The notes beneath the pieces were generated by a model, which searched no databases, had not been told where the DNA came from, and saw nothing but the letters and a program-made list of their open reading frames with translations. The translations under genes were made by a program, and so were the position numbers. From Saururus chinensis (taxonomy: Eukaryota > Streptophyta > Magnoliopsida > Piperales > Saururaceae), in NCBI GenBank assembly GCA_035235625.1, contig CP141141.1, positions 23,743,968-23,807,967 on the forward strand: a stretch of DNA of 64,000 bases, read 5' to 3'. Shown piece by piece: positions 9,721 through 22,379 of the stretch. Position 1 is the stretch's first letter; every line of letters starts with the position of its first letter.

Positions 9721-11881
9721 GTCCACTATATCTTTCAAGCTTTTGTATTGTATTAGTGCATCTTATACTAACTCATGAACACCTCCAAAACAAAAACATA
9801 AACTAAAGAACTGAAGAATTCCAACAAGGAAAGCAGGGGAAAGGAACTGGGTCAAAGTAGCAGTCACCCTTATTGCCAATTCAAATTCCTAGGTTAATAA
9901 AATCTCATGAAACTGTTTCCAAGAAGCCATAACAGTCTTTTGAAACAAAGAGTTAGAACAGATTGAATGGAGGGCAAACTTGTTTATTTAAAAAAATTAG
10001 TATAGCCAACTTTTGGAGAAAGGAGTGTGTCGTACGTAATTCCATCACCTTTTCACTCACAAAGCTGTCAAGTTCAAAGTTGGGGACTTTTGTTTAAAGC
10101 CAGACAGACAATCAAACACTAAGTATTCCCTTCCTGATTGCTCTTCCTTACCAAAGATAATTGCTTTTGCCCACATGGCCACCCAACACACACACACAAC
10201 AAAAAAGATGCTCATTGAAGCTTGCATTAAATGAGACCAACTTTTTAGCAGATAATGCCATATTTTACTTTTAATGTTGCTTTATGGGTGGTGCCCCTTT
10301 GCTCTGAAAGAGATGAAGGGCCATATTACTTGGGTCTATGAGCAAAGTTGCCCATGAAATGAAAGCTATTAGATAAGCAAGATAAAGAGAGTAGAGAAAA
10401 GAAATAAAAGACAATCAGAACTCTTCTTTAAGTACCATCTTTTTCTTTTGTTTTGCAATTTGAAAGGAATGATTTGAAGGGAGTACCGACTTTCCAAAAT
10501 GTTATGTGACCGTTAAGATGTGATAGAAGCAAAGAGGCATAAGCCTTTGCACTGTAATATAACTGCATTTCTTCCTTCTCTTACTGCCTCTCAGCCACTT
10601 TCTTCATTCAAGCGCTCCTTTTCTGGCTCTGGAGTGCACTTTTCCTTTCTAATGATTTGGTGTCCTCAATTGTCTTTTGGACCATACTGCTGGTGATCTA
10701 AACTTTTGACTGAGAGTCTAGACTCAGACTCAGTAAAGAAAAATTTTCCTTGTATTTGAGGTTCCCATAAAAAATTAAGAATTTTTTTTGAAAATAAAGT
10801 TCCTTCCAAGGAAAGGCAAAAAATTAATCAAAAGAAGCTAGCATAAATGAAAAACTACTGATTGGAACAAATTACATAGTGTTGGATGTATACCCACAAA
10901 TTCCTTGCTTGATCATTCAACCAACCAAATGGCGTTTGGTTGCTCCTATCACACTTCATCATTCAAGATTCTTTTCCTGTGGAAACTGGTCTAAAATCAA
11001 TGCAGCTCGCTTTGCAGTCTTGCACCTTAAAGTGCCTTAGGAATTAGAACTTTCATGTATGACGAATAATGCATACTAAATAGACTTTGAACTGGATATG
11101 GGAGCGAAAGAAACGAGAGATACTAGAAATAGTGAACAGAATTTGGACACAAATTTGAACACGAATTAAACAACATAAGATTGTGGGAGTTGTAAGGTTA
11201 TATGGTGATAGAATTGGCCAAACATTCTTCGGCATGATGAGCCTGTAAGTCTTTTCATGCCAGAGGAATGTCTCCTTTGTGGGCCCTCGTGAATCATTCG
11301 TGTAGGTCACTTGGGCTGCCATGATAGACCTTCGACCTAGATGGTACGTTCACATGAAATGTTTATGATTTCTTGTCAATGCTTTTTTATGCTAATGCTT
11401 TCACACAATGCACAGCTCAAAGTCTGATTCCAACCAGTTGTTCTAAAATGATAATATTTATAAGCAAACCACTAAATCTTACAAATGATCACATGCAAAG
11501 GGAAAAGTTATTGATTCTTGTTAAATTGAGTTTGCAAACACTTCGGACATGAATATGTGAAGTCACCAGGGGTGACTAGAATTTTAAGTGTCATGTTTTG
11601 GTTTTAGAATAGTTAATCTTAGATATAGCTTATGAGCTAATTGGCTAATTTAAGCCTTGAACGCTTGTTTAACATGACTCCAAGAATTTAACTGATAGTC
11701 TAGGTACTATCTCAAGGGTTATATGTCATGCATGATACAACCCAACAACTTCTTAATCTTTCATAATTGCCGATAGCTCCTTTGTTAAGCTGCAATGGAG
11801 TGATGTTTCTTTTAAAACTATTACCCATTCAAACTAATTCCTTACTAAAGAGGAGAAACTCTACAAATAAATCTCCCAAGC
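9721..11881. other. Non-repetitive region, no gene recognised
   Basis: Apparently single-copy AT-rich DNA with a short CA run at 10188-10200. Short open frames (11053-11322 minus, 11767-11985 plus) show no domain. It could hold regulatory DNA of a gene outside the window or a non-coding transcript; nothing in the sequence decides this. Confidence 0.4.
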
Positions 11882-12618
11882 CTAAGGGACTCGAAAATAT
11901 TTGGAGTTTATTTGGATTGGTGGAAAGTGAGGAAAATAAAATGAGTATCTTAAAATTCTCTAGTTTCTACTGTTTGGCGCAATAGAGACAAAGAAACTAG
12001 AATAGAAATAGGGAGAAAAAGGGTGGAAAATTGGCTCAAAAACTTTTCACCCATCAACTTATAGATTTTGAGAGAAAATTTGGATATCAAAGACTTATAC
12101 ATTTAATATTTCTAGTCTTGACCTTGTCGCCACCACCCCACCACTACCGCCACCACCGCAACCGCCACCACTGCCAATACTGTCACCACCACCACTACCA
12201 CCATGGCCACCGCCATTGCCACAACTACTACTATAGCTACCACCCCTGCTTATAACCCCACCACCTCCGACACCATCACTAGTACTACTACTACCGCTGC
12301 TACTATGATAACAACCACCACTATTACCACCACCACCATTGCCACTATGGCCATTGCCATGACCACCACCCCTACCGCCGCCACCACCATTGCCACCATG
12401 GCCATCACCACGGCCGCCACCTATGTTGCCATTACCACCCACACCACCATGGTTAACTCCACACCACTACCACCAATTATGGATTCAAGTTTCAATTTTC
12501 TATAACATTGGTGCAACTAAAGAGGGAATTTTTTAGGAATCTCCTAGTTTTTCTTTCACTTGAATTCATTTTTTCTTTCCCTTTCTTCCAGTGTCCACCA
12601 ATCCAAACAAACCCTTAG
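11882..12618. mobile_element. TIR element with CCA-rich core, copy 1
   Basis: The left end reads CTAAGGG, then TTTATTTGGATTGGTGGAAA. The right end read on the minus strand gives CTAAGGGTTTGTTTGGATTG, then GTGGA. The interior has an unusual CCA/CCG-rich trinucleotide core (12125-12470). A second copy with the same flanks lies at 44409-45120. Non-autonomous; the superfamily is not certain, though the ends resemble PIF/Harbinger or hAT MITEs. Confidence 0.65.
12125..12470. repeat. CCA/CCG trinucleotide-rich core
   Basis: Interrupted CCA, CCG and ACT triplets. They create a glycine-rich open frame on the minus strand (12095-12442) and Thr/Ala-rich frames on the plus strand; all are compositional. 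Confidence 0.85.
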
Positions 12619-12729
12619 TAATTTTTTGAACCTCGACCTTCCTCTATGTGGCTAATGGATCCACTCTTAAGCATACTGCGATACTTGGTACTCATGATCC
12701 GCAGTGTCATTTATCAACATGTCAATGTC

Positions 12730-13099
12730 TAGGGATGCCACTCAAGTCGGATAAATGGTAAAACCCGACCTGACCTGACCCTAATGAGTTGGATTTGGGT
12801 TTTCAAATTCAACTCGAATAGCTATTCGGGTCAAATTCAGGTTTACCATTTCTTAAATAGTATTGGGTTCGGGTTTAGAAAAACCTGACCCGAATAAGGT
12901 TAAAAATATAATTTTTTTATAATTTTCTTTGTATTTTAATAAAACTCGACCTGATCCTACCCGACCCTAATAGGGCGGGTTTGGGTTTTCAAATTCAACC
13001 CGAATAGCTATTTGGGTTGGATTCAGGTTTACCATTTTTAAATGGTATTGGGTTCGGTTTGGCAAAACTCGACCGGATCTCAACTTGGTGGCATCCCTA
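12730..13099. mobile_element. Complete hAT-type MITE with 8-bp target duplication
   Basis: The 370-bp element starts TAGGGATGCCACTCAAG and ends CTTGGTGGCATCCCTA, which are matching terminal inverted repeats. It is flanked on both sides by the 8-bp direct repeat TCAATGTC (12722-12729 and 13100-13107). The inside carries a tandem duplication with offset 186 bp: the TTTGGGTTTTCAAATTC block occurs at 12794 and 12980. The terminal bases and the 8-bp duplication are diagnostic of hAT. Confidence 0.92.
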
Positions 13100-13107
13100 T
13101 CAATGTC

Positions 13108-14022
13108 ACCACCCTCTTGGTATACCCAAACGTAGCGCTTACATTCTGAACTAACTCCTAAGCCCAGGGGAGAAGGCCCAAGAACAACTCCCACTATGTG
13201 GATTAAACAGACCCACACATGGAGCCCATACTAAGGGATTTCATTATCCAATTTTCATATGTATTTTATCATGTATTTTAATGATTATCTATGCTTATTA
13301 TGTAACTAATATTTCTCATTGTCCTTCTCTTTACATATATTTTATCATGTGTTGCAGTGTTTACTTCCGTTCATTATGCAAGCAAGGTTTATTCAATACA
13401 TCTCTATTTGGCCCTCAAAAGGCCACTAAAAATTCTTAAAAAAAAGACATAATGAATTGTTGCAGGTAGCCCCATCAATGCATCAGTGTGAGTGACGAGG
13501 CCATTAACACCTTCAATGACATGTGGGTCCTTGCCAACAGTGGGTGGCCTACTGCGAGTCTGGTGCACATACGTCATCATTGACATGTCAATCCCTTTGT
13601 CGATGCCTAATATAACACTAACACACCCCCAAGAGTTGATGACAACAACTATTCATCTTCTCCTACCAATTTAAATGCTCATCGACATGTCGAAGAGTGT
13701 GTCGATGGCTAGAGCAAAAGAATAAGCAACTTACTACATCTGACCAAGTGCTCCACATAAATATTTTATGAAAACTTTGAAAGTACATAATAGAATCTTT
13801 ATACTCATTACTAAACATTGATTAATTTGTAATATGCTTTTTTCTTGTCTCTACAAGAAAGTATTAGTCTTTGTAGTATAAATTGTATAGATCCAGACCA
13901 TGATTTCTTTGTCAATAGTCAAATAATCACTACATATAAAATACTTAAACATAGTATCATAAATTCATATCCATCATCTAACCCACAACCTCTATTATCA
14001 TGCTTGACAATTAACAATCTCA
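13108..14022. other. Unassigned region with a repeat shared with 28796
   Basis: The stretch from about 13384 (AGGTTTATTCAATACATCTC, then TTGGCCCTCAAAAG) matches one starting at 28795 next to CACTA-2. Both also contain GACATGTCGA- or GTCAATG-like strings further on. They may be pieces of one LTR family. No gene seen. Confidence 0.35.
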
Positions 14023-14700
14023 TGTAGGGCGGATATTGATGTAATCACCTTGCTAGATAAATCTGGCTATAGGCATGTACAACTTTCCTCTCTCACAATT
14101 TGCACAAGTAAACTCACAAACTAAAGTGGAAAACGATAGAGAAAGAAGTTCTCTTCTTCTTCAACAATATTTTATAAAAATTACAGGCTAATGGCTTGCA
14201 TTGAAGAGCCATGCTTTTTTATAAGTCAGAGTGGCATAAACTATAAATAAAGGAATCCACCATAAGACTAAGGACTAACCAATCAAAATTAGAGAAAATA
14301 GATTAGAAAATTCCTAAATAAATAAAAGAACACAAAATTAAGTCTCCTATTAAAAAAAAAGACTCAAAAGATGGCAGTCCATAATAAGATTTCTAATCCA
14401 AAATGGAAATGTGGATTATCTCAGAATTGTGCTGTTGATCACTCATAAGGAATGATTGATCATTCATGTTATTGCTCAAATGATTTCAAGGATCAATTGA
14501 TCGATCATTCAGCCCATTGATCTATCCATGAAGTTACTGGAACCTGATAGTAAGGTAAGTGATTGATCCATCAAAGCATCCAAATGATCATTAAGGCTAC
14601 TGGACTATGACCAATTGATTGCTTGAGGTACTGGACTTTGCAATACATACTGGCAACATGTAATCGATCGCCTATGGGGCCCAATTGATCATTCAAAGAA
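14023..14700 (-). repeat. 3' LTR of the minus-strand gypsy element
   Basis: The segment follows the pol stop (14705) and ends on the minus strand in GCCCTACA. A homologous LTR on the plus strand ends at 55411 in GCCCTGCA. They share ATTTTGATTGGTTAGTC and TGCCTATAGCC. The first half is packed with GATCGATC/TTGATC motifs. Confidence 0.65.
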
Positions 14701-14704
14701 TTGT

Positions 14705-14837
14705 TTCATACTCCATTATTCCTATCCCATTTCTCTATATACTTCAAAGCCAACTGATTTACACCATCCTCTTTTGGTTCGAAAGAATTTTCCCTCGAAT
14801 TCAAAGAATTATCATATAAAAAATCACCAAGGTAAGG
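14705..14837 (-). pseudogene. gypsy pol C-terminal tail (fragment)
   Basis: On the minus strand this reads as an acidic, Asn/Ser-rich tail with NSRENSFEPKEDGVNQL and a stop at 14707-14705, as expected for the end of a gypsy polyprotein. The upstream part continues at 16108 beyond the inserted LTR. Confidence 0.6.
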
Positions 14838-16107
14838 ATGTTAGAACATATGTGTCATATGTAAGGTTAATTGGCTAATTTCTTTGTCAAAATTATGTCA
14901 GAAACCTTGAGTATGTATTTAGTCTTATAAATTTGATTAGAGATAATTGTGGTAGAGTTATGATTGGAATTGATGGACTTAAAAAATAGGAGCGTACATG
15001 TTCTTATGGTTCAAGAATGAAGAATAAAGAATGTTTATGGTTTAAGAGATTTATTTAGTACATATTCTTATATAAAAATTACTTGGAGAAGTTTCAGAAG
15101 TGATTTAAAAAACTATAAAAGTATTTAGGTTAAAAAGGGCAAAACTATCTTTAAACAATGCCATCGATGAATCGCTAGATAAGTATACTAACTGAATCGA
15201 TTGATCGCCCATGGAAACGATCTATCGACACTTGAATTAGCCCTCTGTTACACGAAGTCGAGAGTTTATCAGTCGATCACTTCTTTGATAGATCGATTGA
15301 TCAAGGAGTCGTGGCTTAAGAAAATAGTGAACGATCTATCACTGTTTGAAACGATCGATTACTAGCAGTTTTAGTTGCCCTAAAGAAGCTTTTTGAAAAA
15401 TATTTCTTTCCTTGTTAAAGTCAAAGTGTAAATTTGACTTAAAGACCTATATAAAGAATAAGAAGAAACAAGATTGAAGAGAGAGAAAACTAGAAAATAC
15501 TTTAGAAGAAAGAAGAGTCCTTTTCACATTGTTTTCCTTAAGAATTCACAAAGGAGCTTAAAGAGATAATCTATGGTGAATTCATGTTGATGCACAACTA
15601 AGAAGAGAAGATGTCACACAAAAATTTTAAAGAGGAGTCAACAAAGTTCTTCAAATGAGTTGAAGAATCTCAAGAGGTAAATCAATAAAACAAGGAAAAA
15701 GTCCTTAGTTAAGTTACTAGAAGAAGAAGACAGACATCAACACACGAAGAGGGAAAGCTTAAATGATTTAGAGGAGGAAGAATTGAAGGCCAACATCATC
15801 AACAAGAGAAAATTGAACAAAAGGAGTTTGTGTCATGTCTTAAGGTTGGTTAGTTGTTTTGAGTCTTGTAAGATTTATATCATTCTAGTGTATTGATTTA
15901 GCCATGGATTGAGGCTATTGTGGTTTTTTTCTTAGTTGGGTTTTTTTTAAAAAAATCCTTGTATGATTGAGTGGTTGGCATGCGTTGTTTGATGATTGAT
16001 TTATCATGAATAGTGGTTAGAAATTACAATTTTGTTATTGTTTATTCCTCTAAAAACAAATTTTTTTCATATATAGGTGCACTCTTAATTGGTTACATAC
16101 AAAAGCA
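14838..16107 (+). mobile_element. Solo LTR, family B, inserted in gypsy pol
   Basis: About 1270 bp starting TGTTAGAACATATG (14839) and ending in GCA (16107), flanked by TAAGG at 14833-14837 and 16108-16112. Homologous LTRs occur in reverse orientation at 58224-59459 and in part at 59840-60155. No internal retroelement sequence adjoins it, so it is a solo LTR. GATCGATC-type motifs lie at 15170-15360. Confidence 0.75.
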
Positions 16108-16677
16108 TAAGGTGTAGGAGCAATCTAGTGATCTATTATCACCATCTAATGGATATTAAGCTCTCAAAAGAATGTGGTGTTTGAGATTAAACACATTGGA
16201 AGTACGAATGTGGCTAGGAATTTTAAGATGGCCAGCATTAGTCTTGATCTTCAGAACAATCTCCAAGGGACCAATCTTCTTCGTGGATAAATTGTTGTAT
16301 TCTCCTACTCAAAATATGTCAAAATAGGGAAAACAAAATCACCAACATAAAATTTTAAGTCTTCTCTTCAAATCATACACAAATTTATATTTATCATTAG
16401 ACACCAGTAATTTCTTACGAGTATCAAAATGAATATCCTACAAATGTGAAATAAAGTTTTCAACCTGACCATCTAATCTCTTCACATCTGGAGGAAGAGC
16501 CAAATCCAAGGGAAAGTGTTCATTAAAGCCAAATAAAATAATAAATGGGCTAAAGATTGTGCTTCTATTCTCACTTTGGTTAAAAGGAAATTCAGCTTTA
16601 AACAAGTGTTGATCCCAAGATCTAAAGTTAGCAGCCACTAAAATCCTTAAAAAGTTACCCAAAGATTTATTTACCAT
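16108..16677 (-). pseudogene. gypsy integrase C-terminal region
   Basis: 16677-16438 has MVNKSLGNFLR, then SWDQ and NRSTIFSPF, typical of the gypsy integrase end. 16437-16113 continues in broken frames with GPLEIVLKIKTNAGHLKIP, then a SNVFN segment, the SH3-like tail that normally precedes the pol end. Confidence 0.75.
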
Positions 16678-17697
16678 CTCCGTATGATCATCAATTTATT
16701 AATGATAAGCACTACTGAAATCAAGAGATGTATGTGCCAATTTCCACAAAGAATGCCAAAAAATGGCTCAGGAAATTAGTATCCTAATCAAACACAATAG
16801 ATAAAGGTAGGCTATGTTACCGATATATCCCCGAAAAAATAAAAATGCAACATGATACATCATTAGTCTTTTTACAAGGTACAAAGTGATCCATTTTTTG
16901 GAAATATGTCAACAATCACATAGATAACATCCATCCTTTTTGAGTGTATGTCAATCTAAGAACAAAATTCATACTGATATCAGGCATAACATTAATAGAT
17001 ATTCCTTTAGCAACATGACATTTATAACACCTCCCAACAAATATATACACTTCTTTGTCTCAATATTAGGCAAAACTTTAAAAAAGAAGGTATCAACAAC
17101 CTATAATTACTAAAAAAATTAAAGCCCAACACCTGCACATGCATATTAGTAAGCACACACGATGACTCAAGGCACTTGCAACTCTATTTGAACCCCAAAC
17201 TTATGATTAAGCACAAAAATAAACTCCTACAAATAAGATGCCCACTGTGAATGTCTAGAATATAATATCTTTTGGCTATCAATACATTTAAGAGAAGAAT
17301 GATCAAAATAAAGAATAAATTCAACATGAATCAAATAACGTCTCCAATGTCGAAGTGCTTGGAAACAACATAGAATTCAACACTATATCCCCTCTTGCAC
17401 CTGATAATTTTTCACTAAAGTAACTTGACATCTTTCCTGACTTAGGATAGGTCCAATGACCTAAGATAGCTCAAAAGGTTTTGCAAAGTTAAGCAAGGCC
17501 AACACAAGTGCTAAAATCAATTTTTCTTTAATAAGATTAAAAGAATGTTTAGCTTCATCATTGCAAGAAAAAGATCTTAACTTCATGCAAGCAATTATAG
17601 GAGCTATAACGATATTAAACTATGGAATAAACTTCCTATAAATGAAAGCCAATCCATAAAAACTCTGTACCTCATGTATGTTGGTAGGTCTTGGCTA
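16678..17697 (-). pseudogene. gypsy RNase H / integrase remnant
   Basis: Position between reverse transcriptase and integrase tail, with scattered short minus-strand matches to those domains. No open frame is long enough to quote. The assignment relies on gene order. Confidence 0.5.
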
Positions 17698-18420
17698 CTA
17701 CTTAATAGCATCGACTTTATTCTCATTTATAGCTAATCCATCTTTAGAAACAATGTACTCAAGAAAGAGCACAAACTCTCTCATTAAAGAACATGTCTTG
17801 ATAGATGTGAAAAGTTTCTCTCTGCGAATAATAACTAATACATCCAGAAGATATTGCAAGTGAGAATCATAATCATATATAAGTATATCATCAAAGTATA
17901 CCACCACAAAACTGCAAATGAATGGTCTAAGAGCTTGGTTTATCACTCTCATAATAGTACTTGGGGTAGTAGTCAACCCAATGGCATGAATAACTACCCA
18001 TACAATCCTTCCCTTGTCTTGAAGGTTATCTTCTATTCATCACTAGGTCTGATTCTAATTTGATGGTACACACTATTCAAATCTAGCTTGTTGTATATAG
18101 AGCACCACTTAATTAATCAAGCAAATCATCAAGACATGGAATAGGAACACGATATTTAACAAAAATCTTTTGATAGCATGACTATCCATGCACATATATC
18201 AACTACCATCCTTTTTAGGTGTAAGTAAAGCTGAACAACACATGGACTCAAGCTCTCTCTAATATATCATATGCTCAACAACTCATGAACTTATCGTTGA
18301 AGCTCCTCATGCTCCTTAGGACTCATCTTATAATATTGATGATTAGGGAGTGTAGATCCTGACACTAGTTCAATTTGATGCTAGATATCTCTGAGAGGTG
18401 GCAATCTAATAGGTAAGGAC
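17698..18420 (-). pseudogene. gypsy reverse transcriptase remnant
   Basis: The minus-strand frame 17976-17698 contains the catalytic-core motif YFDDILIY, followed by a thumb segment with LEYIVSKDG. The region up to 18420 continues in other frames. The DD pair is intact but the gene is broken. Confidence 0.8.
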
Positions 18421-18856
18421 TATGAAAAAACATCCCCAAACTCCTCTACCAAAAGTTGAACATTTACAGGAATGTCCTCACTTTAATTAGCCTCCTTAGA
18501 CACAAAATATTTACAAAGTCCTCCATTTCCTCAATAAAAATTTCCCTAGATAAAAGAACCACCTCTTTATTTTTTGGGGCTTAACCACATCATCTTTATG
18601 AGAAACAAGAACAATCTTAGTGTTATTTCATAAAAAAATTATAAGTATACTGACAACCATCATTGATGACATGTGTATCATATTACTAAGGACATCCAAG
18701 TAATAAATGACAAACATCTATAGCAAAAACATTGCACCGTATTTTGTTCTTGTAGGTTGAACAATTAGAGAAAGAGACTAAACAATTTAGAAACTTTTAC
18801 CTCACTTTCTTTCTTTAGCCAAGAAAGTTTGTATGGATGAGGATGAGGTGTAGTGC

Positions 18857-19321
18857 TCATCTAAACTTTTGAATAGCCTCTTCACCGACCACATTGTCAC
18901 ATATTTCTGAATCAATCACAAGTTGAAAAACCTTGCTTACAATATTACATGTGGTATAAAACATATTATTTCTTAAGAAACGATAAGCTTCAACCTCCTT
19001 GTGAGTAATACAAAGGCAACATGTCACCAAAGCTTCCCCATGACCATCTTCCACCATCTCTTTGTGATGTTCATCCTCATCATATAAGGGGGGAGTGTTA
19101 TCAAAATAAATATCATCAAGATCAACATTTTCATAATGTTCAATAAATAACCCTTTAGTGCAAGCAGCTTCTCTATGACTCATACATTTAAAGCATTTTG
19201 GTTTAATACTAGTAGAGGCTTTTGTGGTTTTATGAGTGCCTTGTGGTGCAACCTTTGAAGTGGTATACACATTACCTGAATTGGTGGTGACTGGTATGGC
19301 TAGAGAGTTACTATTAGTCAT
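18857..19321 (-). pseudogene. gypsy gag C-terminus and protease region
   Basis: Contains a Lys-rich linker, a shortened CFKC zinc-knuckle remnant, an acidic linker and a segment with CNIVSKVFQLVIDSEICDN, where the usual protease (D-S/G-G) motif should be. The knuckle lacks proper spacing, so this is decayed. Confidence 0.65.
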
Positions 19322-19329
19322 CCCAAATC

Positions 19330-19700
19330 AGAAGCCAATGGGCTTGTTACTTCTCAAAATAAAGCAAAGAGAAAATATGAAACAAATTTAGGCCCCCTTG
19401 AAGATTTTGATGTATACTTCTAATATAATTAGACACAAGTTGTTCCTTTGATTCGACCAAGTCATTCCGCTGTATATCAATTGGAAGAATTCTTTTATAT
19501 ACTCATCCATCGTCTTTGATCCTTGTAGTATGTCTTGCACATTCTAATACATCACTCAGGCAAAGTTGCAAAAAGGCTTGCTCATATATATGTTTCTTTA
19601 GCTTTTCCCATTCAACAATCATTGTTTTGCCTTGGTGCACATGTGTGGATTAAAGTTGTTACCACCATGCGGCTACTCAAATCTAAGAAGCAAGTCTCCA
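19330..19700 (-). pseudogene. gypsy gag remnant
   Basis: Minus-strand pieces in several frames read WEKLKKHIYEQAFL, RNDLVESKEQLVSNYI and IHQNLQGGLNLF, in the order of a plant Ty3/gypsy gag core. Confidence 0.65.
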
Positions 19701-21246
19701 CCAAGGGAACACAATTATCCTCATAGACTTCCTTAAAATCGAGAGTGCCTCTACATTGGCAACTTGATCTAGGAACTTAGGCTAAATCCACCCATGAAAT
19801 TCAGATATGCCAATTGATCCTATTATTAAGGATGTTCACTATATTATGAGTGGAGAATTTTATCATCCTATTGTAGATAGATTGAATTTCATCATGATTA
19901 TATTTAATGTTCTTACTCACTATGACCCAGTGAAGGAAGAATGAGTTAGCATATGTGGGCCTATGTTATAAATTAAAAGCCCGAATGCTCTTGGCAATAT
20001 TATTTCATTGCATGATTTAGATTTATTCACTAGAAAAGCAACAAAAGTTGATATGAGAGCTCTCCATGATATTAATGACACGAACTATATTCTTAATGTT
20101 GATCTAGTAGTGGATTTATCTCATTTACAAAAGTGCAAAACCTCAAATAGAACGTAAGGAAAATATTCATATTGGTCAGATGAAAATTTTGGACATACAT
20201 TTTACTCTATCTCAAGTTAAGAGAACTTCAGATGTTTTGAATGATTAATTCAATTATTTGGAATGCTCATGGGTTGGGTAATAAGCCACTTGTTATAGAA
20301 TAAAAATGCTTATCAGAAAGCACACTCTTGATTCAATTCTCATCCTTAAATTTGTGATTGATTCTTCTACTACTATCATAATTGTGCATTATATTGGGTT
20401 TTATAAATTTTTCTTTATTTCAAATTATGGGAACAAGATCTGAATTTTTTACAAAGAAAACCTTACCGACAATACCAAATCTTGTTCTAGTATATTTTTC
20501 TTCTATCACGGTAGTTTTAGCAACTTCTTGACGGTCATCCTAAACTAATCTCCATGTTTTTTCTAGCTCTAGACCATCCATGTGAAGGGGAGCATTGAGC
20601 ATTTTGTATGCTTTGGAGATTTGCATGTCACACCTCAAAATTATGTCTCAAAACTGTACAATGATTACAATAAATTGGCTCTTTTTCATAAATAATTTTT
20701 TAAAATTTCAAAAAACCTCCCATAATCAGGCCAACATAGCTTCTCAATGGTTCAAGTGAATCAATTACAACACATATTCTAGTATTTGCTAAACAAGCAA
20801 TATCAATACTGATCAAAGAGCCAAGACCCATGGCAATATCTCTTAAAGAAGATTCATATAGAAATATAATTGGTAAATCAGGGAGGGTGATTCATACCGA
20901 GATTAACAAACATCTATCATGGAGTCAAAATGTTATAGGCGGACATCAAAGTGTCCCATACATACTATATTTTTTGACAAGATCTTGAAGAGGTCTTCTT
21001 CAATGGAGAATCGAACCATGAATTTTATTGGGTGAGTGCCATATTTTCCAACGTAGTAAATACCCCTAAGCCTCCATTAAGAAGAAAAATTATTTCCCAA
21101 TGCATCCATGCATGGAGGCCAATCCATTGGGAGATTTACCACAGTATATAGCTGAGTACTTCAAAGGTTGGGAGAGGGTTTCAATATATGTTTGAGTAAA
21201 GTTTTTTACTAGATCAACATTAATAAAAATTCTCTTATGCAGAGGA
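19701..21246. other. Unassigned repeat-derived DNA with a possible LINE fragment
   Basis: At about 20241 the plus strand reads MINSIIWNAHGLGNKP, resembling the start of a plant LINE ORF2 endonuclease (WNxRGLGN). The frame breaks soon after. The remainder gives no recognised domain. Confidence 0.35.
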
Positions 21247-22250
21247 TGTAAGAACATCAGAGTCCTTATGACATGTATTGGCTTATTGTCGTAATAAAAA
21301 AAATATCATTAATGTGTACTTTGGGTCAGTTTGTAGTTTGTAAAATAACTTATGACAGTGGAATGAATAGAAGACTCAAATCCGTGTTTTCGGCAGGTAA
21401 AAACATGCACATATATCACATTCACACACTTTAGGGTAAATGAGATCTTAGGTTAATTAATGTGAGGATTGGAGATTGGAATATTGAAAAAAAAAATAAA
21501 AGAATCTAGTCCAAATGATCGATCATTAGATTGGAATGATCGATCACAAATGTACTTATAGTAGAATCTCCAAACACTATTTGAGCAATCAATGCTTTTG
21601 TGAACAATGGATCATTTCTATGAAGGATTGATTGGCACCCGAAAACACTCTATGTAAAATAAAGCCAAGAGTTAGTGATCGATTGTAGGTTGAAATGATC
21701 GGATCAATTGAAGAGATGTGAGATGAGAACACAAAAACACATATGAGACATGATGTTTGCTAAAGATTATTGCTGGGAAGATCAAGAGAGTAGAAGATTT
21801 ATTCCAAAGAGGAGATGACAAATCTACTTTGATGAAAGAGCAGAAAGTAAGAGAAGATCAAGCTATGACTGGTAAACAACCAAGGAGTGGTTGATTCAAA
21901 ATTGAAGAGTGGTATGGAGAACTAGCTATTTGAAGAAAAAGATAAGTTTTTTATCTTTGTAATAGGTAAATATGTAATCTCAGGTTTACATAGTGCATAG
22001 TTGATCTGGATAGAGGGTCCTATGGTCTTTCCCTAGTTGGGTTTCTACGTAAAAATTCTTGTGTTTTGTTTGCTCATTTGATTACAAAATTCTCGTTAGA
22101 ACACATTGGAATTAGGCACATTAATTTGAATGAAATCGATGCTTATTTTGTTTATAATGGGGAAGATAAATCTTGTAACTTAATTGTGAGTTAGAGGCTC
22201 TTTATTTTTCTCAGTTTGTCTATGTCACTTACATAGTTCACAAACCAACA
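21247..22250 (+). repeat. Family-A LTR (5' LTR of copia element)
   Basis: About 1004 bp starting TGTAAGAACATCAG and ending CAAACCAACA. The second copy (45283 to 54712, split) shares start, end and blocks such as TCACACACTTTAGGGTAAA, GTTGATCTGG and CCTAGTTGGGTTTC. GATCGATC motifs lie at 21520-21550 and 21690. Confidence 0.8.
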
Positions 22251-22379
22251 AGTTTTAGCTAAGGTTATTTTGAAAAATTCTGACATTTTCCTTTGTGAAT
22301 AAGGCTTGATTGTGATTTTGGTTGTCATGAAATTCAAAAACATGTTTCGCTTGTCTTTATTTGTTTCAAATTTTGCTGT

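Larger units (their letters stand above)
14023..19700 (-). mobile_element. Decayed Ty3/gypsy element, minus strand, with nested LTR
   Basis: Read on the minus strand from 19700 downwards: gag, zinc-knuckle/protease region, reverse transcriptase, RNase H/integrase, integrase tail, stop at about 14705, and 3' LTR ending at 14023. Frameshifts and stops are frequent. A family-B LTR (14838-16107) is inserted in the last part of pol. No 5' LTR was recognised upstream of gag. Confidence 0.8.

Noticed and set aside
12095-12505. Glycine-rich protein (minus) and Thr-rich proteins (plus)
   Set aside because: Produced by the CCA-type triplet core of a TIR element. The second copy at 44601-45020 has a different peptide.
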